The notes beneath the pieces are model-generated. The model saw nothing but the letters and a program-made list of their open reading frames with translations. It was not told where the DNA came from and searched no databases. Source: Triatoma infestans (Eukaryota; Arthropoda; Insecta; Hemiptera; Reduviidae). From it: DNA of 64,000 bases. Where the stretch lies: assembly GCA_011037195.1 (NCBI GenBank), contig JAAEAF010006390.1:1-64000 (forward strand), written 5' to 3'. Both the position numbers and the translations under genes were made by a program. Positions 11,143 to 20,775 of the stretch are shown in pieces (position 1 is the first letter of the stretch; every line of letters starts with the position of its first letter).

Positions 11143-12440
11143 ACTTTTTGTTTCAATTTTTGTTGTTGATAATGTTTGAATAAGATCACAGTACTTCCTC
11201 GTAAAGCGTTAAATAAATTATTATTATTTTTTTTTTAATAACATGATTCTATTCAATGACACTGACTTTTCCAAAAAATGAAAGAATCAATGAACGCTTT
11301 TTTATGTATTCAAACTTAATAACAGAAAAATGAATTCTACTCAAGAAAATTTCAAATTCAAATGTATATTTATTTTGAATATTTCCACTTTTGTTTTCAT
11401 CAGAGTTGTCAAATAAATTTGGTTAAAATGTGGCAGAGGTGGGGGCGTGGCTGGGGGGGCAGAACATTGAAATGAGTGACACGGTAATTATGCAACAACG
11501 CACAGTAGTAGTACTAGTAGGATGTTGTATTTGTGGTCGTCGGCTTGCAATTACACCACGAATGTATGTATATATACCAGAATACCAACACTAAATGTTA
11601 ACACACATATCACACGACATGTGGTAATGGTGTTTGTGTTCCACCCATTCACCATTTTATAGCCTTGCTACGAATATTCTGAATGGTTTCACAGAATAGA
11701 ATTTACAATAGGACTGGTTTTGTATTACTTCTACAATACATGAGGCAAATATTAATTTAAAATTCAAAATTTAATTTAAATTACTTCTAAAGCAATGTTT
11801 GCGTGTGTGTAAGAGATAGAGAGAGAGAGTGAGAGAGAGAGAGAGATAATTAGAGAGAGAGTGAGAAGGAACTGACAGAGTGAAATAGATAACAGAGCTA
11901 AAGAAAACTAGTTTAAGAAGTAAAACCTATAAAGAGAGTGTTAATTATAAAAGAAGATAAAGACAAAAGTAGGTTAGAATAGTAGTAAAGACCAAGAGAG
12001 AACGAGAGAGAGAGAGAGATTTAGTAATAGATGGAAATAAGAAGAGATAGCTATATAGGAAAAAATAGAGAAAGCGAAGTAAAAGGTTATGAAGATAAAG
12101 GAAAATAGAACAATGCAGCGAGAGATATGGAGAAAGAGGCATCGTTATAGCGAGACAGGTAATAGTGATAGAGATGTTTGTAAAACGGCGATATTTGTAA
12201 AGCGATATTGCAATAGACAAAATGTAAAATGGCATATCGAGGCATATTTTTACTTTCAATCGCTTTGCACAATCCAAAAAGGTAGTAGCTGTAAATAAGA
12301 AGGGATATGATGTATAATAAGAAATACAGAAAGTGAAGTAATAAGACAACGAAGAATAATAAGACATATTAGAATAATGTAGCAGTGCCAGATTAACTGG
12401 CAAAGTGAAGGTACGATGTATGTTGTCGTTGGTTCCGCAG
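11143..12440. other. No gene recognised; GA-rich simple sequence
   Basis: A GA-rich region at about 11810-12165 contains several (GA)n runs. The 204-residue minus-strand frame at 11945-12559 translates this purine-rich strand into Leu, Ser and Tyr-rich sequence, then runs into the inverted repeat. It has no recognisable domain and I do not regard it as a gene. Confidence 0.4.
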
Positions 12441-12499
12441 AGCTGGAAAGCATCAGAGATATTTTCCGTGATAGCCTGGTTGATTTTGTGGTGGTTACC

Positions 12500-12531
12500 T
12501 ACCGGTTTCGGGCGCTCGCCCATCATCAGGA
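12500..12531 (-). ncRNA. Hammerhead-ribozyme-like motif
   Basis: On the minus strand: CTGATGA, one extra T, a stem GGGCG / CGCCC closed by two bases, GAAA, then CCGGTA. These are the two conserved hammerhead core boxes around stem II. A minimal stem III (CC/GG) and a GUA cleavage triplet follow. Three stem I pairs can be drawn (G-C, G-U, U-A). The extra base between CTGATGA and stem II departs from the textbook core, so activity is uncertain. Confidence 0.5.
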
Positions 12532-13098
12532 TGTTTTTGTCAACACAGTGAGATAACATAATTGTACAGAGCGAATTTTGTTGATACCTTGTTTGTTTAA
12601 ATGTGTTTTTGTTAGGACCTAACTAGGTTAAGACGGGGTTCGTTGATATCTTTTTTGCTGTTTTAAAGGCTGGTGTACATTGTTCCTTTTAAAAAATGAA
12701 AACATCCAGCAGGAGATGTTTAACTTAAATCATATTTTTGAAGGAGATTTACATTGATAATTAATTATCCATATTAACTTACTATTTTATTTATTTATTT
12801 ATTTTTTAATTATTCATTGAGTGGACAAAAAAGTGAAAGACCACTGTGAAATAATTAGTGATAAGAAATGATAAAAACGAGCAGAATGACCGTCAGCTAG
12901 TATAAATAAATACTTAAAAATTTTAAAAGGAACTAGCTTTATAAAAAGTGAAAAACAACATTTGTTTACCCGCACAGGCATCAAGAACAAATGCGGGTTA
13001 GGACCTCTTAAACAAAGTTAGGGTCCTAAAAAAAAATATATATCTTCTAAATTTGCTCTGTACAAGGCTATGTTATCACACTGTTTTGACAAAAACAT

Positions 13099-13130
13099 CC
13101 TGATGATGGGCGAACGCCCGAAACCGGTCG
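13099..13130 (+). ncRNA. Hammerhead-ribozyme-like motif
   Basis: This is the mirror copy of the motif at 12500-12531: CTGATGA (13100-13106), an extra T, GGGCG-aa-CGCCC, GAAA (13120-13123), CCGG and a GTC triplet ending at 13129. Stem I is weaker here than at 23.8 kb (first pair G-C, second mismatched, then U-A and G-C). Confidence 0.5.
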
Positions 13131-13178
13131 TTGACCACAAAAAGAACAGGCTATCACGAAAAAAACTCTGGAGAAATT

Positions 13179-13435
13179 TAGTTTGTTTTAGGTATTAATT
13201 AACTAATTTATATTTCTCTGATGATTGGATATAAGTTCGAGTATTTGTTCCATTACTAGATATTCTAATAATCGCGTAAACATTTATTTATTTATTTATT
13301 TATTGCTTAAAAGTTTAACAATTGTAGCAATGAATTGCCCTCATTATGTTTTCAATATACAATTACAATATCAGTATTATATTAGTGTTGTATTAGGCAT
13401 GACAATGTCTAATTTCAAGAGAATTATTATCACAA
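13179..13435. other. No gene recognised
   Basis: AT-rich spacer with a (TTTA)n run near 13285. The small frame at 13225-13440 has no recognisable content. Confidence 0.35.
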
Positions 13436-14024
13436 TATGATTTAAGTATTTTAAGTTTGAAATTAACATCATTACGGGAGTACCCAAAAATAGCTAAGTC
13501 ATCCGCGTATAAAGCATTAGCAATTCTTTATTGCTGTTAATACTGACACCTCTGGCACCTTGTTCATTGAAGTACGCTACAATATCCGCAATATATAGAT
13601 TAAATAATAAAGGGCTCATTTTTTCCCCTTGTAATACCCCTTTGTTTATATCTATTAATCCCAGATCATTTGTATAATCGTCAATCACCAATGTTGCTTT
13701 GTTATATAAATCTTTCAAGACTTGAATCATTTTAGGGCTTATACCTAGGTCATATAACTTATGCCATAATCTTGAGTGTGGAACCGTGTCAAAAGCACGC
13801 TTAAAATCGACAATAATAACAAAAATTTGCCTTTTTTTCTCCTTTTGGTTTATATTTAATATACTGGACAAAACGAATATTGCATAATCGCATAAGTATG
13901 AAATTTTCCAATGGCGTAAAAAAAGCTTTATTTGATGAATGCATTTCAAGCTATTCGCCGTCAGCCTTGTTACCTTAGTTTGAACACTGGAACGATAAAA
14001 ACTAATTTTTATCCACCTGCTCAC
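13436..14024 (-). pseudogene. Non-LTR reverse transcriptase relic
   Basis: The minus-strand frame contains the fingers and palm of an RT: LSSILNINQ, then FVIIVDFKRAFDTVPHSRLW (catalytic aspartate), LYDLGISPKMIQVLKDLYN, and KGVLQGEKMSPLLFNLYIADI. A one-base shift separates this from the catalytic box, which reads LYADDLAIFGYS at about 13511-13476 (YADD at 13509-13498). The N-terminal ~60 residues are scrambled by frameshifts. The clade is not certain. No 3' end is recognised. Confidence 0.8.
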
Positions 14025-14094
14025 TTTTGCTGTAATGGCTTTATCACTACTACCCTACTCGAAAGTAATTTTAATCGGGCAGGTTTAGATTCAT

Positions 14095-14530
14095 ATTGGT
14101 TCTATCTCTAATGCCTCTAAAAGCTGATCTACCAGCATATACAAGCACTTTTCTGCATTTAAGATCAAACCCTACATAGAATATTCCTGTACATTTTGCG
14201 AGTACAATGTTAGTGACACTGGATCAACCTTGCTATAAGCTCTTTCTAAATGTTAATTTCTTAAGAAAGCCACACTATTTCCACTCTTCCCATGTCTCTG
14301 TGTAATTCCTGTATGAATTCTGTTAACTATTCACTCAGTCCAGCTTTTTCCAATGTTTTCCATATCATTTTGTGAGGAACCAAATTGTTGTTTTTTTTTT
14401 CTTTGGAGATCTAAGAAGACCAAATGTACCTCCTTGTTTCTCATTATTTCCTTTTCCACAAGCTGCTGGAGATTAAATATAATGGACCAAACAGGAATAA
14501 CCTGATCTGAAGCCAGCTTGCCCTTCATTT
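14095..14530 (-). pseudogene. RTE-like reverse transcriptase relic
   Basis: The minus-strand frame begins near 14528 with SDQVIPVWSIIFNLQQLVEKEI, then NKEVHLVFLDLQ (the block holding the first catalytic aspartate). It degenerates into pieces resembling the following RT blocks, with a possible remnant of the YADD box near 14138. Stops and frameshifts are frequent. It is a different family from the neighbouring relic at 13.4-14.0 kb, although both lie on the same strand. Confidence 0.6.
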
Positions 14531-14662
14531 ATCTTTTTTTCCATTTTCCGCTTCTATTTTTTCTTTCTAAAGGCGCCCATACAGTCTTCCAATGCTTGAG
14601 TAGTTTGAGCACTCTTTTCTATTGCTTTTTTTAAGCAATGATGTATTTGTTTTATTTAAATG

Positions 14663-14728
14663 CACTGAGAAAGTCGGGGCGCCAATGACCTTAGATGTTG
14701 ACGCGCCTTAAATTAAAAAAAAAATACA
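14663..14728 (+). repeat. tRNA-Ala SINE, 3' end only
   Basis: GCACTGAGAAAGTCGGGGCGCC...GATGTTGACGCGCCTTA followed by an A-run matches the 3' end of the SINE at 18829-19053. The tRNA-like head is absent, as in a 5'-truncated retrotransposed copy. Confidence 0.7.
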
Positions 14729-15261
14729 AGAATATAATTAATTTTAAATATTCTCCAAACATTCCGTCACTTGTTAGGCCCTTTCAATTCGGCAATATCA
14801 AATGTCTCAAACAATTTAACTCATACAAATGGTTCGTATTTTGTCCATTGAAACAGTAAACTATCTTTGTGTCATTGATACATGTAATTGTTTCAAAATA
14901 TTATGATACGTTTATTGAATTGTTGGTACCTGATATTTTAACTTCCATTTTATTTATTTACATTAATAGTACCATTATATGGTTGATTATAAAGACATCA
15001 ATAATTTTATGTTGAAAACTTTCTCAATTCAATTAAAGCAACACTTATAAAGGGAAATCAATCTGCTATGATACGCTCACGACTTTCTCGAAATGCAATA
15101 ATTAAAATTTAAATTGGCAAATTTTATTTTCAACTTGGATTTTTTACTAAGAGCATAGTGGTCCTTTTGTATGCATATAGATAATTGATGGAGTCGCGTA
15201 AAGTAGACAACGAGGCTGAGGACAAGCTATCTTTAAAGTGGCTATACTGCAGACCGGATTA

Positions 15262-16204
15262 CGAGGCATGTCCCGAAAGTAAGTGTACTGAGGCTCTCAC
15301 GGCCGAAGGGATTTTGTTTTCGACATGTTGGCTACACGATAGTGATTCCTCCCCTGCATGACTGGTTCGAGGTCAGTACGTTGAGAACTGTCGACGCGAC
15401 AAAACGTTTCGTGAAAAATGTCAATCCAATCTCCCGCTTAGTGTGAAATATTCATGCTCTCATGCAATTCATGTGCTCTTGCACACGGCAAGAGTTTTTG
15501 AGACGCTACAAACACTATGGAGATGAATTTCTCCGCTCCATCATTACTGGAGATGAAACTTGGGTTGCACACTACACACCTGAAACCAAATTGCAGTCTC
15601 AACAGTGGCGTCACACCTCTTCACCCTCCGCCAAAAAGTTCAAAACCACAATTTCAGCCAATAAAATCTTAGCATCCGAGTTTTGGGACTGTCAAGGCAT
15701 AATTTTAATTGAATATATGCCTCAAGGGAAGAACATCAACTCTGCAAGATACTGTGAGCCCCTAAAAAAATTGCGGAGGGCGATTCAGAACAAAAGGAGG
15801 GGCATGCTGTCAAAGGGAGTCTGCCTGCTGCACGACAATGCCAGACCACACACTGCTTGCCTCGTTTAAATGGGATGTCCTGAACCATCCCGCGCATTCC
15901 CCTGACCTAGCACCTTCAGATTACTATCTCTTTACCTCCCTGAAGCTGCACATGGGTGGAAAAAGGTTTTCAACCGACGAGGAGGTGAAGGGGGATGTGG
16001 AGAAGTGGACGAAGGGGTTGGCGGGAAACTACTTCGAGGAAGGCATCAAAAAATTAATACCCCGGTTCACCACCTGCATTGAGAGGAATGGTGACTATGT
16101 CGAAAAATAGCTTACATACGTACTAATGTAACCAGGTAATTTTTTTGTTCAAATAAAAATTTTTGTAACCAACAAAAATTCAGTACACTTACTTACATGC
16201 CTCG
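15262..16204 (+). mobile_element. Mariner (Tc1/mariner superfamily) element
   Basis: This is a 943-base element bounded by TA dinucleotides (15260-15261 and 16205-16206), the usual mariner target duplication. The left end reads CGAGGCATGT-CCCGA-AAGTAAGTGTACTGA. The right end, inverted, reads CGAGGCATGT-AAGTAAGTGTACTGA, so the two TIRs match apart from a 5-base indel. It encodes a broken transposase. The usual autonomous length is about 1.3 kb, and the missing part is the N-terminal DNA-binding region. Confidence 0.92.
15430..16110 (+). pseudogene. Mariner transposase, broken
   Basis: The encoded enzyme would have been the DDE-type cut-and-paste transposase acting on the element's TIRs in the nucleus. 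Visible catalytic motifs are SIITGDETWVAHYTPE (first Asp, about 15538), LLHDNARPHTA (second Asp, about 15834) and HSPDLAPSDYYLF (third Asp), the mariner DD34D type. The helix-turn-helix N-terminus is absent. Between NARPHTA and KWDVLNHP only about 13 bases remain where the family has about 33. This deletion of roughly 20 bases shifts the frame and creates a stop at about 15868. The C-terminal part (15838-16110) is otherwise well preserved, ending DYVEK. It resembles the transposase part of host SETMAR proteins, but here it lies inside TIRs. Confidence 0.92.
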
Positions 16205-16206
16205 TA

Positions 16207-16796
16207 CAACTATAATGGATGTGTTAGGTAGAGAGAATTTGGTCTGGTTGATGAATTAAGAGGAATGGGTTAACACTGGTTAACTATGTATAATAATAAT
16301 CAGTGACACTATCTGCCTGGACTTTACACTTGTAATGATACTGTATAGTAGAGCGGAAATTGGGTAATGACACGTAGTGATTGGCTGTATGAACTCAGTA
16401 GTATGAACTGTATTGAACTGTCCTTTTTCTGGATTGTCCGTTGCTCTATATATATATGTTTCTCCCACTCATCTACAAGTTACATCATCTAACAACAACT
16501 AAAGAGAGAAGAGAAATGAACCCAACCACTCTCTCGGACTGGAGTGGGAAAACATATATATATAGAGCGACGAACAGTCCAGCAAGAGGACAGTTCATAC
16601 TACTGAGTTTATATAGCCAATCACTACGTGTCATTACCCATTTTCACTCTACCATACAGTATCATTACAAGTGTAAAGTCCAGACAGACAGTGTCACTCA
16701 TTATTATTATACATAGTTAACCATTGTTAACCCAGTCTTCTTATTTCATCAACCAGACCCAAATTCTTTCCACCTAACACATCCATTATAATAACG
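16207..16796. repeat. Large inverted repeat (palindrome), arms about 265 bases
   Basis: The left arm (about 16207-16478) and right arm (about 16540-16796) are inverted copies at roughly 90% identity by eye. Landmarks: TATAATGGATGTGTTAGG at 16210 against CCTAACACATCCATTATA near the far end, CACGTAGTGATTGGCTGTAT against ATAGCCAATCACTACGTG, and TATATATATGTTT-type ends at the ~60-base spacer. The left arm begins immediately at the mariner's right TA. Reading frames here (16280-16468, 16441-16716) are accidental. A single-arm relative is at about 50660-50930. Confidence 0.85.
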
Positions 16797-16829
16797 TTAC
16801 CTTTGAGTACAGAAATATGGTTGTCCAAT

Positions 16830-16884
16830 TTAGAGATAATCCTAACTTTTAGGTTCATATCTACGTATAAACTTTGAAACTATG
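16830..16884 (-). repeat. Repeat A (minus strand), part upstream of the hAT
   Basis: AGGTTCATATCTACGTATAAACTTTGAAAC matches the Repeat A internal unit (the block preceding the GCCATTTTTGAGAAAATC word on the minus strand). The repeat resumes directly after the hAT element at 18014. Confidence 0.55.
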
Positions 16885-16892
16885 CTTAAATA

Positions 16893-18005
16893 CAGTGGCG
16901 GCTACTGGTATTCGCGATTGCGCGACTGAACCCCCCAGCTATTTGAAAAAAATAAAAAGTAACAAATTATCATACGTTTATTACTTTCTCTTATTCATAT
17001 TTCAATTTCAAAAAATATTTTCATTTTTATTTATATTAGTTTCAAACCTTAAACCTTAGTCACAGTAAAAATAGTATATATTGCCTGATATCAAATTTCA
17101 ATCAAATCCATGTAAAAAAATGAATGAGAATGATGTGAAAAAAATAATTTGTTTGTCAAGTCCGAGGAGAATTAGAACTAAAAGAACAGGAACGTATATC
17201 AGTATAGGAGCTCACTCTAATGTTTTGTTTAATGTATTGTGCATTTTTGTACGATTGTAGGTATAATGCATGCACTTATCAGGAGATGTATAAAAAAGTA
17301 GGAAGTTGGGGGTTCACAGTTGGGAGTCGCGCCGGAGAATTTAGTATATATGTATATGTATATATAAAAAATTTCTTTGTGTTAGTATAGAAAAGTGTAT
17401 ATTCCTTATTACTTTTTAAAATAAGAGTGGGGGATTCTTGCGCGACGAACATTACTTACGATCTATGAACGAACTTACCCGATCTTACCCGGAGTTAAAA
17501 AAAATGTTTTTAGCAAATGTATTGTTTTGTGTGTGTGTGTGTGTGTGTGTGTTTCACACTAGATTTTTTGTGGTGTGATGTGCCTGTGCCAATGTGTGGA
17601 TTTTTATATATTGCTTTTATATTTATAAAAATTTAATGTTGGTATTGGTACTTAAAACATCACTAAGAGATATGACCCAGCAAAGAATCAATGCTAACTC
17701 ATTGACATTTCCTTTGAACCGAAACACTTTTTTAGATGATAATACAAATTTCCGTTAAGTTAACCACTTAATTTTCGAACTCAAACGGTACCACTCTTTT
17801 TTTCACAGTTTCTCTCTAGGTGCACAGTGACAGATTTATTGTTAATTTAATATATTTAATTGTAGAGGAGGGTTGCAAGTTTTTACCTGGCTCTTGGCTT
17901 ACTTCATGATTTCTAACTAGCCAAGCTACTAATAATGATAGGTAATGTAAGTGTTTAAAAAAAAAATGTTGAACCCCCACATATCCAAGTCAGGAGCCGC
18001 CACTG
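16893..18005. mobile_element. Non-autonomous hAT-type DNA transposon
   Basis: The element is 1113 bases long. The left end CAGTGGCGGCTACTGG and inverted right end CAGTGGCGGCTCCTGA match at 14 of 16 positions, a typical hAT-style terminus. It is flanked by the perfect 8-base duplication CTTAAATA (16885-16892 and 18006-18013), the hAT signature length. There is no transposase frame inside, so it must have been moved by an enzyme encoded elsewhere. It carries a shrunken piece of Repeat A with a (GT)n tract at about 17490-17572, and itself sits in another Repeat A copy. Orientation is arbitrary. Confidence 0.9.
17490..17572 (+). repeat. Repeat A remnant inside the hAT
   Basis: AAATGTTTTTAGCAAATG, a (GT)n tract, then TTTCACACTAGATTTTTT. 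The GT tract is joined straight to the 3' terminus, so everything between is deleted. Confidence 0.6.
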
Positions 18006-18013
18006 CTTAAATA

Positions 18014-18545
18014 AAATCTTTATAGCCATTTATGAGAAAATCCGAAAAACTCAAGAGACATATTAAACGTTGCACTTCCGGTTAACTGGTTGTTTCTCAA
18101 ATTTGGGATTTTAACAATGTTGTAGAACCATACTTTGTACTGAAGTGGTAATTTAGAATAAAAGTTAACATTACAATATGAATTTTATGTTTGGAAAATA
18201 TTTCAAATGAAATTAGTAATAGGCATTATTTTTTTTTCATTTAACTTAAAGAAAATCATTGGAACAATTTTCTAGAAAAACGGGAAAAATCTGAAATATA
18301 TGCTTTAATGTCCAGGTTTTTGAGAAAAATTTTCATTTTCTTGTAAATTGAATATCAGATTTCAGGTTCCTGCAATTCCTTTATTTTTTCTTTTTTTCGT
18401 TTTTGAGATATTTTGTTCACTCAGACATACATAACCTCATACATATAGACATTTACTAAATACATATTCTTTCAAACCCAGAGGACGTCAAAAAATTTTG
18501 AAAATTTGATGCGATCAAAATACTTTCTTTTACAGAAGTAAATAA
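18014..18545 (-). repeat. Repeat A (minus strand), part downstream of the hAT
   Basis: Diverged Repeat A in minus orientation: AGCCATTTATGAGAAAATCCG, CACTTCCGGTTAAC, then TTTTTCGTTTTTGAGATATT and, near the end, GAAAATTTGATGCGATCAAAATAC. The (GT)n block has decayed to ACATACATAACC-like sequence. Confidence 0.6.
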
Positions 18546-18578
18546 TATCTTAACTACTATTGTCATTATATAATATTG

Positions 18579-18783
18579 GAGGCAGGTGTTGGTGTAGTGG
18601 TTATGAACATGGACTTGTAACTAGGAGGTCTTCAGTTCGCATCCCGCGTATAAATTCTAAATTTTATATTTCTTTAAAAAATGTTAATTCTGAAGTAGGT
18701 GCTTTCGCCCCCCCCCCGTCCTACGACACCTAATTTGGTATTTGGACGTTAAGCCCGCCTGAAAAAATAGTCTTTACTTTACT
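18579..18783 (+). repeat. tRNA-Thr-derived SINE
   Basis: The tRNA-like head has a GGTGTAGTGGTTATGAACA A box, an anticodon-loop equivalent CTTGTAA (TGT, threonine) and a B box AGTTCGCATCC. A ~110-base body with the word CACCTAATTTGGTATTTGGACG and a CTTTACTTTACTTT tail follow. The same family is at 34450-34668 and 41796-41985. It is not a working tRNA because the stems are degraded. Confidence 0.75.
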
Positions 18784-18828
18784 TTATATAATATGATTAA
18801 ATAACCTTCAATACTGGAAGGAAGGGAG

Positions 18829-19053
18829 TAGCTCAGTGGTAGCGCGCTGGACTAGCAACGCGGAGGCCCCGGGTTCGAGTCCAACTGCTGCCCTTAGATT
18901 TTTTCTTCCTAGGAGCCTCTACAGCTCACTGTCTGGTGATGGACAGTGTTGTCTGTAATGGGAGAACACTGTCCGGAGGCCGGCAGTTCACTGAGAATGC
19001 TACGGGCGCCAATGACCATAGGATGTTGACGCGCCTTACATTAAAAAAAAAAA
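18829..19053 (+). repeat. tRNA-Ala-derived SINE, simple form
   Basis: It starts right at the tRNA-like head (GGGAGTAGCTCAGTGGTAGC) without the 190-base leader of the composite form. The anticodon-loop equivalent is CTAGCAA (AGC), the B box is GGGTTCGAGTCC, and the body ends with GATGTTGACGCGCCTTACA and an A-run. Confidence 0.8.
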
Positions 19054-19860
19054 AATTAAATAACCTTCAAAATTATTGCTTCCCAAATGATGAAGAGAAT
19101 ACGCTTTGGGGCGAGAAAATTATCTAAAACGGAGATGATCCCGTGACAAGCACTACATTGTTTTATTTTATTTTTTGTTTCTTGTGAACTGGTGTAAATA
19201 AAGTGAACGAAATAACCCGCTATGAAATTCTGGCTCGTTCGAAGGCTATGTTGTAAAGCAGGTGTAGTAAAGTAATAGGGTTAAACGGGCAGTTGACAGA
19301 GTATCTAGTTTCCCTTGTACTCTTTTACACAGGCGCCGGTGCACACACACACACACACACACACATATCCACACTTTTATACCTGCTCACACACACACAC
19401 ACACACTCGCTTCTCACTTTTAAGTAAGAAAGAAACCCATCCCCCTTCTTCTCTACTCCAACGGTCTCTTCTTTTTCTTCTACAACTTCTTCATGACCCG
19501 TTACCTTACCAGCTAACCGGCAAACTACAAAACTGACAATGGCACCTTGTCAACTCAAACTGTGTGATATGAGATTTTATCGCCATCTTTCAACTCGACA
19601 CAACAATTCTCTCACTCCTCTCACCTGAAAAAGTCTGTCGCTTTCAACTCGAATAACATTTATAATTTTTATTAAGTTTTTGTGAGATATACCTCAGTGT
19701 TTTTTGTATACCTATGTTTTGTAGTAACTAACAAGATGTTAGACAGCATTATATAAACAATATATGTATACATGATATTTGATATTATTAAAAAAAAAAG
19801 TATCAGGAAATAGTAAATAATATTAATACATATAAATATATATATATTTTAAGGGGGTAT
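19054..19860. other. No gene recognised; (CA)n tracts
   Basis: It contains (CA)n tracts at about 19341-19365 and 19388-19406, and a long A-run near 19791. The frame at 19315-19536 translates the CA tracts and is not a gene. Confidence 0.4.
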
Positions 19861-20005
19861 GCATTGCGATCAGAAAGACCAATAGTGCTCCCGGAGCCTT
19901 CTCAGTGCATTGCCGACCTCCGAGGAGTGTTCTCTAACTTTGTCAATGCAGTGCTGATCTCGTTACAGCCAACACTGCCTATCATCGGACTAGTTCCTGA
20001 TTAAA
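19861..20005 (-). repeat. tRNA-Ala SINE, 3' portion
   Basis: On the minus strand, GGCAGTGTTGGCTGTAACGAG...GCACTGAGAAGGCTCCGGGAGCAC corresponds to the SINE body and tail. The tRNA-like head is missing. Confidence 0.6.
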
Positions 20006-20124
20006 TTCATTTGAGAGAGGTTTTGGGGGAAAAGTATGATTATACTTTTCTCAAAGATCTAGTTTTTATAAAGTATTGATTCTCCCATATTTGTATATCT
20101 TGAAGGCAATTAATTATACAGTAC

Positions 20125-20690
20125 AGGGAGAGATTAAAGAGGTGCGGATATTCTCCATAGTCAGGCCGCACTGAGGGCTTTCAGCAAGCCATGGTGGAGC
20201 TCGAAACTAGTGGGAGAATGTAGGAGAAGGCTTAACGCCTTGGCTCGGAGGGGTAAGGTGCGTCTCTATTGGATACCTGGACATGCGGAAATAGAGGGCA
20301 ATGAGTGGGCGGATCAGCTGGCTAGGGAGGGATCATCATTACCATTTTGTGGTCCTGAACCAGCCCTTGCCGTCACTAAGAGGTTTCGTGATGAACAGAT
20401 TAGACTTTGGGAGATGAGAGTCTTGGAGAAATGCTGGGGGGACACGCAGGGGTGCCTCCAAGCTAAAAGATTTATAAAAGGAATTAAGCAGGGAGTTTCG
20501 GCTTACCTCCTGTCCCTTAGCTGGACAGGACTGGGGACCTTGTTGGGGGTAGTGACTGGACACACTTGGGTCACTTGTTTAATATAAGGAGGACGTCTAT
20601 TCCCACTTGCCAGAATTACGATTACGGCGTCAGGGAAATGACACACCGTTTAGGGTGAATCATTATCAATGTCAGTGCCCTAAATTTTTT
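20125..20690 (+). pseudogene. RNase H and C-terminus of a non-LTR retrotransposon
   Basis: This has the same family as the piece at 7339-7780, with more of the 5' side kept. It opens in the RNase H domain: EVRIFS, a one-base deletion, then SQAALRAFSKPWWSSK. The deletion falls in the codon of the second catalytic Asp of the usual SDSQAAL motif. It continues with VRLYWIPGHAEIEGNEWADQ (His and last Asp present), GCLQAKRFIKGIKQGVSAYL and TGHTW, then after another shift a damaged zinc-knuckle-like CQNY...CQCPKF. The RNase H would remove template RNA during target-primed reverse transcription. It stops at a Repeat A piece. Confidence 0.85.
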
Positions 20691-20696
20691 AATCAG

Positions 20697-20775
20697 ATGA
20701 CCTCAAAACGTGTAATTCCGGTAAAAACTCTCAATTTCAAAAATTTCAGGCGATCACAATATTTCCTCTTGATTT
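20697..20775 (-). repeat. Repeat A fragment
   Basis: ATGACCTCAAAACGTG, CCGGTAAAAACTC and GCGATCACAATATTTCCTCTT are the Repeat A 5' block in reverse. Confidence 0.65.

Larger units (their letters stand above)
12445..13178. repeat. Inverted terminal-repeat pair of Penelope-like type
   Basis: The left arm (about 12445-12588) and right arm (about 13045-13178) are inverted copies. Shared landmarks are GCTCTGTACAA, TGACAAAAACATCCTGATGA, CGCCCGAAACCGGT and AGGCTATCACG. About 460 bases lie between them, AT-rich and without a coding frame. Each arm holds one hammerhead-like motif pointing outward from the spacer. Penelope-like elements are known to have terminal repeats in direct or inverted order that carry hammerhead motifs. 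That is the basis of the name; no Penelope protein is present. Confidence 0.6.

Noticed and set aside
11945..12559. 204-codon minus-strand frame
   Set aside because: It translates a GA-rich tract (Leu, Ser, Tyr-rich product) and then runs into an inverted repeat; no domain.
15462..16110. A host SETMAR-like gene
   Set aside because: The coding stretch lies between matching TIRs and a TA duplication and has no SET-domain part, so it is a plain mariner.
18829..18900. Possible tRNA-Ala gene (also at 4260-4330 and 31905-31970)
   Set aside because: The A and B boxes and an AGC loop are present, but acceptor and anticodon stems do not pair, and each is followed by a conserved SINE body and tail.
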